From: Gammaproteobacteria bacterium
Lineage (GTDB): Bacteria > Pseudomonadota > Gammaproteobacteria > DSM-16500
Direction of reading: 5' to 3'
DNA length: 11,360 nucleotides
Assembly: GCA_004322325.1 (NCBI GenBank)
Contig: SCTP01000220.1
Span: 1-11,360, forward strand
Position numbers and translations under genes: made by a program. This document shows, piece after piece, positions 1-10,265 of the stretch; the stretch's first letter is position 1; every line of letters starts with the position of its first letter. The notes under the pieces were generated by a model. The model was not told where the DNA came from and made no database searches. It worked only from the letters and a program-made list of their open reading frames with translations.

Positions 1-4878
<4,878 letters not shown>

Positions 4879-4881
4879 GTT

Positions 4882-4909
4882 TAAGACCTTTTCATAACAA
4901 TAGGTCTTA
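4882..4909. repeat. Perfect 8-bp inverted repeat at the smc start
   Basis: The arms TAAGACCT (4882-4889) and AGGTCTTA (4902-4909) are perfect reverse complements around a 12-base loop. On the smc strand the proximal arm covers the AAGG ribosome-binding sequence (4890-4887) and the distal arm touches the last base of the candidate -10 box. It could be a protein-binding site over the transcription start. If transcription starts further upstream, it could be an RNA hairpin hiding the ribosome-binding site. The symmetry is seen directly; the function is inferred. Confidence 0.5.
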
Positions 4910-4938
4910 TTATGCCAGAATAGATTCCAATTTCTAAA
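4909..4938 (-). promoter_or_regulatory. Candidate smc-ligA promoter with extended -10
   Basis: On the minus strand TGGCATAAT forms an extended -10 (the hexamer CATAAT at 4914-4909 differs from TATAAT at one base, with TG one base upstream). A weak -35, TTTAGA at 4938-4933, lies 18 bases upstream. It would start transcription about 20-25 bases before the smc ATG. This is based on consensus matching by eye only. Confidence 0.4.
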
Positions 4939-4944
4939 TCTATT
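4919..4944. repeat. Second perfect 8-bp inverted repeat in the smc/kinase gap
   Basis: The arms AATAGATT (4919-4926) and AATCTATT (4937-4944) are perfect reverse complements separated by 10 bases. The element sits in the middle of the 93-bp divergent gap, overlaps the candidate smc -35 and is about 30 bases before the kinase start. It is AT-rich, so chance is a real possibility. It may be an operator for one or both divergent genes. Confidence 0.4.
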
Positions 4945-4971
4945 AAGCTAAAGAAATAGTGAGGGAAAAAA

Positions 4972-6024
4972 ATGGCATCTTCTTATCCGCAAAAGCGATG
5001 GCTGCCTTATCTGATCGGTGGGATCGGTAGTTTTATTTCTTTTTTAGTGTGGTACATCCTTGAATATCGGGTTGAACCCTATTTTCTCTCCTCGCCTTTC
5101 CTGCAAACCTATCATCCCTGGGTAATCCTCTTGGTCGGGATTGCCCTTTCGGTCCTGCTTGCCTTTACAGTGGCCAATGCCCAAACAGCTCGCCAAGGGG
5201 CGCTGGTTTTAAAACAGATGAATGAAGACTTAAAAAAAGAAATCAGCGAGCGCATGAATGCTGAAGAATCTAAGCAGAAGCTGGAGATCGCCTTGCTACA
5301 GGGTCAAAAGCTGCAGGCAATGGGGACGTTGGCAGGCGGCATTGCGCATGATTTTAATAACATCTTGTATGCCATTATCGGCTATGTCGAAATGGCCAGG
5401 GAAGATGTGGAGAAAGAGAGCTTAATCCATAAGAATCTGGGCAAGGTATTAGATGCGACGCATCGTGGCCAAGACCTGGTGTCACGCATACTTGCCTTCA
5501 GTCGGCGACAACATCAGCAGTACAATCCCATCCACCTGAAAAATACGATTGAAGCGGCCTTAGCCCTCTTGCAGCCGACCATTCCAGCAAGCGTCATGCT
5601 TCATTTTGAAGCCAGTGCGGAACCGCTTGTACAGGGTAATCAAACCCAACTACATCAGGTATTAGTCAATCTGATTAATAATGCAGTGGATGCGATGGAG
5701 GGGGAAGGCACCATTACCCTACGTTTAGACGTGGTACCGATCGGGGATCGCCTTTTAAAGCAGTTTCCCGCCATTCCGGGACAAAATTATTGTAAAATTG
5801 AAATTATGGACAGCGGGCACGGGATGGATCAGCATACGATGGAACGTATTTTTGAACCTTTTTTCACCACAAAGGAAGTGGGCAAAGGAACAGGACTGGG
5901 CCTTTCGATTGTGCATTCCATCATTAAAGAACATCAAGGTGAAATTACCGTCACGAGCAAGTTAGGCCATGGTACCAAGTTTGAAATCTTACTACCGGAA
6001 TATATCGAAAAAGAAGGGAAATGA
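4972..6024 (+). CDS. Membrane-bound sensor histidine kinase
   Basis: This 350-residue two-component histidine kinase has two predicted membrane segments (about 11-30 and 50-69) joined by a loop of about 20 residues. There is no room for a periplasmic sensor domain, and I see no PAS or GAF domain. A short coiled linker (75-110) leads to the H-box GGIAHDFNNIL with the phospho-accepting His126. The H-box style is that of hybrid kinases. The ATPase domain has the N-box LVNLINNAVDA (231-241), the G1 box MDSGHGM around D280, the F-box ERIFEPFFTTK (291-301) and the G2 box GKGTGLGL (304-311). A strong GAGGG (4961-4965) lies 6 bases before the ATG, which supports this start. The stop overlaps the possible first ATG of the downstream receiver gene, so the two probably work as a pair. 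The input signal is unknown. All catalytic boxes look intact. Confidence 0.93.
   Translation: MASSYPQKRWLPYLIGGIGSFISFLVWYILEYRVEPYFLSSPFLQTYHPWVILLVGIALSVLLAFTVANAQTARQGALVLKQMNEDLKKEISERMNAEESKQKLEIALLQGQKLQAMGTLAGGIAHDFNNILYAIIGYVEMAREDVEKESLIHKNLGKVLDATHRGQDLVSRILAFSRRQHQQYNPIHLKNTIEAALALLQPTIPASVMLHFEASAEPLVQGNQTQLHQVLVNLINNAVDAMEGEGTITLRLDVVPIGDRLLKQFPAIPGQNYCKIEIMDSGHGMDQHTMERIFEPFFTTKEVGKGTGLGLSIVHSIIKEHQGEITVTSKLGHGTKFEILLPEYIEKEGK
6014..6018 (+). promoter_or_regulatory. Ribosome-binding site that favours the second ATG of the receiver gene
   Basis: AAGGG lies inside the 3' end of the kinase gene. It is only 2 bases from the ATG at 6021 but 8 bases from the ATG at 6027. The usual spacing range favours initiation at 6027. 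Confidence 0.5.
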
Positions 6025-6026
6025 GT

Positions 6027-6413
6027 ATGGCAAAAATTTTATTAGTGGAAGATGACGATTTAGTAAGAGACATGTTAACGCAAGTCTTACAACGCGCCTC
6101 GCATACCGTGATGTGCGCAACCGATGGAGAGGAAGCGACGGAGTTTTTGAAAAAAGAGCGGCCAGATATTATGGTCACCGATATTATCATGCCGAAGAAA
6201 AGTGGTATTACGCTGATTTCAGAAGTGAAAAATCGGCATCCGACTATGGAAATTATCGCCATATCAGGTGGTGGCCGTTTGGATCCGACGGGGTATTTGG
6301 ATTTATCAGAATCCATTGGCGCATCAGTTTCGTTTGAAAAGCCGATTGATAATACAGCCTTGTTGATGGCAATTGATTTGCTATTGCATGGAAAGAAAGA
6401 AACCGTGGAATAA
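6027..6413 (+). CDS. Stand-alone receiver-domain response regulator
   Basis: This is a single CheY-like receiver domain of 128 residues with no DNA-binding or enzymatic output domain. Counting from MAKILLVEDDD, the acidic pocket is E8/D9/D10, the phosphorylation site is D52 (in MVTDIIMPKKSG), the switch Ser/Thr position is S80 (IAISGGG) and the conserved Lys is K105 in FEKP. An upstream ATG at 6021 would overlap the kinase stop as ATGA and add Met-Ser, but its ribosome-binding site would be too close, so 6027 is preferred. The gene is almost certainly co-expressed with the kinase. It could pass phosphate on in a phosphorelay, act by protein contact, or serve as a phosphate sink. No histidine phosphotransferase or output regulator is visible nearby. 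It ends 2 bp before the convergent comEC stop. Confidence 0.92.
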   Translation: MAKILLVEDDDLVRDMLTQVLQRASHTVMCATDGEEATEFLKKERPDIMVTDIIMPKKSGITLISEVKNRHPTMEIIAISGGGRLDPTGYLDLSESIGASVSFEKPIDNTALLMAIDLLLHGKKETVE

Positions 6414-6415
6414 AA

Positions 6416-8692
6416 CTATCCTGCCCAATAATGTGGATGAAGAAGACGATAGGGTATTGGTTGTAATGGATGATTTTTCGTTATTTGAAATTGAATAGCC
6501 CCTGTTTCCACTGTATTCAGTTGGATGGCATGAATCGCTTGATAAGCTTCAATAACAGCAGGATTAGGAAAGTGATAGCGATTACGATAGCCTATCGCAT
6601 ATAAAACAAACTGTGGATGAGTCGCTGCAATAAATTCAGGTAATCCTGATGTTTTACTGCCATGATGAGGTGCGACTAAAAGTGTCGCTGCTAATTGATG
6701 AGAAGCCTGGTCAAGTAAGATGGTTTCCGCAGATTTTTCAATATCACCGGTTAAAAGCACACTCTGTTGACCGTTATCAATGCGCAAGACACATGAACTA
6801 TCGTTATCTAAATCAAGATGAGCTGTATCGGGATAAAGAAAAGTAAAGTTGACGTGATCCCATTGCCAGGATTGCCCTGCTAGGCAGTGACTCGTGATAG
6901 AAAGGGGAAATTTTTCAGGAGCACTGGTCTTGAGTGAAGTAACGGGTAAAGCTGCTAATAACGCTTTTGCACCACCGCTATGATCATTATCACCATGACT
7001 AATCACCATCATATCAATTCGTTTAGTACCAAGTGTATGCAAATAAGGCAGGACAACACTTTCTCCCATATCAAAATTTTCGTTTAAGCGCAGTCCGGTA
7101 TCGTATACCAGTAAGTGTGTTTTGGTTTGGACGACCACCGACAAGCCTTGACCGACGTCTAATAAAGTTAACCAAAAATCGCCATTAGCGGGTCGATTGG
7201 GTTGATAAAATAAAAGCGGCATCATCCACACCACACCAAACCATCGACCAGGGAACCCGGCAGGTGACAGTAAAAACAAAATGCCAATGATCGTGAGCAT
7301 CATCACACTCATACTTGGCATCGCTTGCTGCCAGGAAGAAAAATGGAGATGAGCAAACCAGGTGAGCACTAGCCATAATCCCGATAAGCTTTTATCAGCA
7401 ATAATTAAAAGCCATTTTCCTATAGGCGGGAAAATAAAAAGAAAAATCCCGCTTAAAAAGCAAAAAGGTAAGATAAGAAACTCTAACCATGGAATAGCAA
7501 TACTATTGGCAAGAAAAGAAATCAGTGAACATTCTTGAAAAAGTGATAATGATAAAGGGATCAAACCAAATCCGATCACCCATTGCACTCTGCCCCACTT
7601 CCACCACCATCCGGAAGGGGCAAGCCGCGCACTCATGCCGTAAATGATTAAGGCAAGCGTGCCAAACGAAAGCCAAAAACTATCGGTTAAGACGCTTAAC
7701 GGATTTAAAATTAAGACCACCGCTATCGCCAATGCCCATGAATACCAAGCGCTGATGGGACGACGCGAAAGAAGAGCCAGAATAAAGACAGTCAACATAA
7801 TGCAGGCACGCTGTGTAGGAATGGAAAAGCCAGCTAGCATGCTATATACCATCGCGATGATAAGAGCAGCCCCTGCACCGGCTTGTTGGGCGGGTAATCG
7901 CAACGCAAGATAGGCGTTGCGCCGCCATAGCCACGATACAATAAAATGCGCCAAGCCGGCCATGATGCCGATGTGTAAGCCAGCGATGGCCATGAGATGA
8001 TTGGTGCCTGTGTTACGCAGCACTTGCCAATCTTCTTGCGCTACGCCATCACGTTCGCCGATGATGAGAGCGGTGAGCCAGGGCGAAGTTTTGGACTGGG
8101 GTAAATATAATTTTATTTTTTCCTGCAATCGTTGTCGTAATTGATCAACAGGATGATGATACCATGCGTGAGAGAAGACGATATTATGGGTGCTAGGAAC
8201 AACATACCCTGTTGCGCGTAAGCCTTTTTGTAAACTCCATGCTTCATAATCAAACCCACCTGGATTTTGTGTGCTGTGAATGCGTTTAAGCCGCACGAGA
8301 AATTGGCGTTTTTCGCCTACTTTTATCGGTTGATCATTATCTCGCAAAGCTAGTTTGATGAGCACGTTGCTGGGTTCGAGCTGGAAGAGAAAATTTGTTT
8401 GCCAACTGTCGATAATAGGTAATGAGGCAACGTAGCCAGTGACGAGGATAGGTTTGCCTTCTTGCGATTTGGGGAGTTCCCAAGAAAGTAATGAGCCAGC
8501 GTACCAGAAGCTGTATGTGAGGCCGAGGAGGAAGGCGAAAGGTAAATAGCTGTAACGGTAGTGTTTTCGTAGTAAGAAGTAGGCAAATCCGCTTATGGCG
8601 AGCAGGGAGTAGATGGGTAAAGGGGGAGGTAATTGAGCAAAAGTTTGTAGGTATAAATCACCGATAAAAAAGGTGATGATAAAAAGAAACAT
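6416..8692 (-). CDS. comEC: ComEC/Rec2-family DNA internalisation channel
   Basis: ComEC carries transforming single-stranded DNA across the inner membrane. The product is 758 residues from the start at 8692, the usual length for the three-part form. An N-terminal hydrophobic DUF4131-type region (about 1-160) is followed by the multi-pass competence domain (about 190-470) with the conserved GTNHLMAIAGLHIG motif near 230. A C-terminal metallo-beta-lactamase-like domain begins near LLDVGQGLSVV (about 511). Its metal-binding motif H566-G-D-N-D-H571 is intact and a VAPHHGSKTSG motif lies near 675. The frame is open to an ATG at 8788, but that start would run through the divergent antitoxin gene. 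The ATG at 8692 has AAGGA 8 bases upstream. The gene lies downstream of lolD on the same strand, with a toxin-antitoxin pair in between. No break was seen, so it is probably functional. Confidence 0.96.
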   Translation of the reverse strand: MFLFIITFFIGDLYLQTFAQLPPPLPIYSLLAISGFAYFLLRKHYRYSYLPFAFLLGLTYSFWYAGSLLSWELPKSQEGKPILVTGYVASLPIIDSWQTNFLFQLEPSNVLIKLALRDNDQPIKVGEKRQFLVRLKRIHSTQNPGGFDYEAWSLQKGLRATGYVVPSTHNIVFSHAWYHHPVDQLRQRLQEKIKLYLPQSKTSPWLTALIIGERDGVAQEDWQVLRNTGTNHLMAIAGLHIGIMAGLAHFIVSWLWRRNAYLALRLPAQQAGAGAALIIAMVYSMLAGFSIPTQRACIMLTVFILALLSRRPISAWYSWALAIAVVLILNPLSVLTDSFWLSFGTLALIIYGMSARLAPSGWWWKWGRVQWVIGFGLIPLSLSLFQECSLISFLANSIAIPWLEFLILPFCFLSGIFLFIFPPIGKWLLIIADKSLSGLWLVLTWFAHLHFSSWQQAMPSMSVMMLTIIGILFLLSPAGFPGRWFGVVWMMPLLFYQPNRPANGDFWLTLLDVGQGLSVVVQTKTHLLVYDTGLRLNENFDMGESVVLPYLHTLGTKRIDMMVISHGDNDHSGGAKALLAALPVTSLKTSAPEKFPLSITSHCLAGQSWQWDHVNFTFLYPDTAHLDLDNDSSCVLRIDNGQQSVLLTGDIEKSAETILLDQASHQLAATLLVAPHHGSKTSGLPEFIAATHPQFVLYAIGYRNRYHFPNPAVIEAYQAIHAIQLNTVETGAIQFQITKNHPLQPIPYRLLHPHYWAG

Positions 8693-8700
8693 TGTAGGGA

Positions 8701-8705
8701 TCCTT
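8701..8705 (-). promoter_or_regulatory. Ribosome-binding site that fixes the comEC start
   Basis: On the minus strand AAGGA lies 8 bases before the ATG at 8692-8690. The upstream ATG at 8788 would place this site and the divergent promoters inside the comEC coding region. The shorter start is therefore preferred. Confidence 0.6.
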
Positions 8706-8709
8706 TTAA

Positions 8710-8738
8710 AGTATATTGTATGGAAATATGCAACACAA
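8710..8738 (-). promoter_or_regulatory. Candidate comEC promoter
   Basis: On the minus strand a -10 TATACT (8715-8710, five of six consensus bases) lies 17 bases from a weak -35 TTGTGT (8738-8733, three of six). The -35 is one half of the palindrome at 8733-8744. The spacing is ideal, but the -35 match is poor, so an activator may be needed. This comes from reading consensus matches by eye. Confidence 0.4.
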
Positions 8739-8749
8739 TTGTGTATACT
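8721..8749 (+). promoter_or_regulatory. Candidate toxin-antitoxin promoter
   Basis: TGGAAA (8721-8726, four of six -35 bases), a 17-base spacer and TATACT (8744-8749, five of six -10 bases) make a reasonable sigma-70 promoter about 25 bases before the antitoxin ATG. The palindrome at 8733-8744 lies within the spacer and touches the -10. That is where an autorepressing antitoxin would be expected to bind. Confidence 0.45.
8733..8744. promoter_or_regulatory. 12-bp palindrome, probable antitoxin operator
   Basis: ACACAATTGTGT is a perfect palindrome in the 81-bp gap between the divergent comEC and antitoxin genes. Ribbon-helix-helix antitoxins of the DUF1778/TacA type are known to bind palindromic sites in their own promoters, alone or with the toxin. 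Here the site falls in the spacer of the toxin-antitoxin promoter and on the -35 of the comEC promoter. A direct repeat TGTATA (8742-8747 and 8753-8758, 11 bases apart) could supply extra half-sites. The palindrome is seen directly; the binding is inferred. Confidence 0.55.
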
Positions 8750-8773
8750 AGATGTATAGATGAGGATATAGCC

Positions 8774-9055
8774 ATGGGCCATATACAAATTAAAGAATCC
8801 GTATCCATTAATATACGAGCTAAAACACGTCAGCGCGATCTAATCGACCAGGCAGCCGAACGATTAGGGCGGAGCCGGTCAGATTTTATGCTTGATGCTG
8901 CTTGCCGTAAAGCAGAAGATGTATTACTCGATCAAGCATTTTTTACCGTGGATAGAGGTACATTCAAAAAATTCCAAGCATTGCTTGATCGACCACTCCC
9001 AGCAACTGATAAACTACGCCGCTTACTTAAAACGAAAGCACCATGGGATAAATAA
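8774..9055 (+). CDS. DUF1778 (TacA-like) ribbon-helix-helix antitoxin
   Basis: This 93-residue protein has two parts. Residues about 5-50 (SVSINIRAKTRQRDLIDQAA and on through LGRSRSDFMLDAACRKA) form the DUF1778 ribbon-helix-helix DNA-binding and dimerisation domain. The C-terminal tail, KFQALLDRPLPATDKLRRLL then KTKAPWDK, matches the family region that wraps and neutralises the GNAT toxin. In TacA/AtaR-type systems the antitoxin both blocks its toxin and represses the shared promoter. An ATG at 8720 also opens this frame, but GAGG (8762-8765) sits 8 bases before the ATG at 8774 and the homologous domain starts there. The 8720 start would also put the palindrome inside the gene. The toxin gene follows after 6 bp, supporting one operon. 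Confidence 0.93.
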   Translation: MGHIQIKESVSINIRAKTRQRDLIDQAAERLGRSRSDFMLDAACRKAEDVLLDQAFFTVDRGTFKKFQALLDRPLPATDKLRRLLKTKAPWDK

Positions 9056-9061
9056 ATAAAC

Positions 9062-9568
9062 ATGCTTAACTTATCACCACCTACTCCAATATCAGCTAAT
9101 CATGAAATAAGTAATTTTGATAGCGGTGAATCATCACTCGATGACTGGCTTAAAAAGCGTGCTCTTAAAAATCAAGTATCAGGTGCCTCAAGGTGTTTTG
9201 TTATAAGCAATCATAAAGAAGTCATTGGTTATTATAGCCTATCAGCTGGCGCAATCAGTCATGAAACTACCCCCAAAACAATGCGGCGTAATATGCCTGA
9301 TCCGTTACCAGTGTTATTACTTGGTAGGCTTGCAATAGATAAAAAATATCACAATCAAGGTCTCGGTAATGCTCTATTGCGTGATGCCATGATTCGCGCT
9401 GTTAGCGTTGCTGGAGATGCGGGTGTCTTTGCTATTCTAGTTCATGCCTTATCGGAGCAAGCTAAAAGATTCTATATCTCGCGCGGCTTTATTGAATCGC
9501 CTTTACAGCCAATGACACTTATTATGACACTTGAAACAGTACGCTCAATCTTGATGGAATCTAGTTGA
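9062..9568 (+). CDS. GNAT-family acetyltransferase toxin (TacT/AtaT-like)
   Basis: This 168-residue GNAT protein is paired with a DUF1778 antitoxin. Toxins of this kind acetylate the amino group of aminoacyl-tRNAs using acetyl-CoA and so stop translation. Visible features are the opening ISNFDSGESSLDDWL typical of the family (about 16-30), beta strands with SRCFVI and VIGYYSLSAG (43-63), LLLGRLAID (85-93), the acetyl-CoA-binding loop YHNQGLGNALL (96-106) and AKRFYISRGF (134-143). Y138 corresponds in position to the catalytic tyrosine of TacT. Which tRNA is acetylated cannot be read from the sequence. I see no Shine-Dalgarno sequence before the ATG (AT-rich spacer), so translation probably depends on coupling to the antitoxin and would keep toxin levels lower. 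No truncation is evident. It ends 13 bp from the convergent lolD stop. Confidence 0.93.
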   Translation: MLNLSPPTPISANHEISNFDSGESSLDDWLKKRALKNQVSGASRCFVISNHKEVIGYYSLSAGAISHETTPKTMRRNMPDPLPVLLLGRLAIDKKYHNQGLGNALLRDAMIRAVSVAGDAGVFAILVHALSEQAKRFYISRGFIESPLQPMTLIMTLETVRSILMESS

Positions 9569-9581
9569 ATATCATTTACCT

Positions 9582-10265
9582 TCATTTTTGGCACACCAAT
9601 GTCCCTTCCTCAATTCTCAACACCCGCTGCGCTCGCTTCGCTATATTCGGATCATGCGTCACCATCACCACACTCGTCTGATGCGCTTTTTGCAAATCGA
9701 AAAAAAGTTGCAGCACACGCTCAGCATTCTGCGGATCTAAATTACCCGTCGGCTCATCCGCCAGCACACATAATGGATCTGCCACCAATGCACGTGCAAT
9801 CGCCACACGCTGACGTTCACCGCCTGAAAGCTGGCTTAAACGATGATGCATGCGTTGTTGTAAGCCCACTTGCTCTAATAAATAAGCCGCTTTTTCACGT
9901 ATTTGAGCTGGCTCCATGCCGCGAATTAATAACGGCATACCCGTATTTTCTAAAGCAGAAAACTCCGGCAACAAATGATGAAATTGATAAACAAATCCTA
10001 AATATCTATTCCGCATCTCGCATTTTTCTGCTTCTGGCAAAGTATGCAAATTTTTATTATTCAATAACACTTTTCCCTGCGTCGGTTGATCTAAACCACC
10101 TAATAAATGCAAAAACGTACTTTTACCTGATCCCGACGCCCCTACAATGGCGACCATTTCAGAAGCAGCCACTTCTAAATCCATCTTACGTAACACTTCA
10201 ATTTTAGACACACCGTCTATATAACTTTTCGCAAGACCATGACACGCTAATACAGGATTATTCAT
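9582..10265 (-). CDS. lolD: Lipoprotein-releasing ABC transporter ATPase LolD
   Basis: LolD powers release of outer-membrane lipoproteins from the inner membrane to the carrier LolA. The 227-residue protein is a complete ABC ATPase of normal length. Visible motifs are Walker A GASGSGKST (42-50), Q-loop Q94 in FVYQFHHLLPEFSALEN (the following HHLLPEF stretch is characteristic of LolD), signature LSGGERQR (146-153), Walker B VLADEPTGNLD (167-177) with catalytic E171, and switch His204 in VTHD. Its ATG overlaps the end of the upstream permease gene by 8 bp, so the two are translationally coupled. The MacB, FtsE and YbbA ATPases are related alternatives, but the adjacent LolC-like permease and the LolD motif favour this call. 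No lolE follows; the next gene leftward is the convergent toxin. Confidence 0.96.
   Translation of the reverse strand: MNNPVLACHGLAKSYIDGVSKIEVLRKMDLEVAASEMVAIVGASGSGKSTFLHLLGGLDQPTQGKVLLNNKNLHTLPEAEKCEMRNRYLGFVYQFHHLLPEFSALENTGMPLLIRGMEPAQIREKAAYLLEQVGLQQRMHHRLSQLSGGERQRVAIARALVADPLCVLADEPTGNLDPQNAERVLQLFFDLQKAHQTSVVMVTHDPNIAKRAQRVLRIEEGTLVCQK

Noticed and set aside
5951..6316. 121-codon open frame on the minus strand
   Set aside because: It is antisense to the end of the kinase and the receiver gene, with a low-complexity Ser-rich translation and no family resemblance.
6425..6461. CCAATA/TATTGG pairing as a terminator after the receiver gene
   Set aside because: Only 6 paired bases around a long loop, no following T-run, and it lies within the comEC coding region.
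8720..8773. Longer antitoxin starting at 8720
   Set aside because: It would include the promoter -10 and palindrome in the coding region. The family domain and the GAGG site point to 8774.
8693..8788. N-terminal extension of ComEC to the ATG at 8788
   Set aside because: It would overlap the antitoxin start and divergent promoters, the added residues do not resemble the family, and a good ribosome-binding site serves the ATG at 8692.
9599..10207. 202-codon open frame on the plus strand
   Set aside because: It lies entirely antisense to lolD, which has every ABC motif. The translation has no recognisable domain and looks like a shadow.
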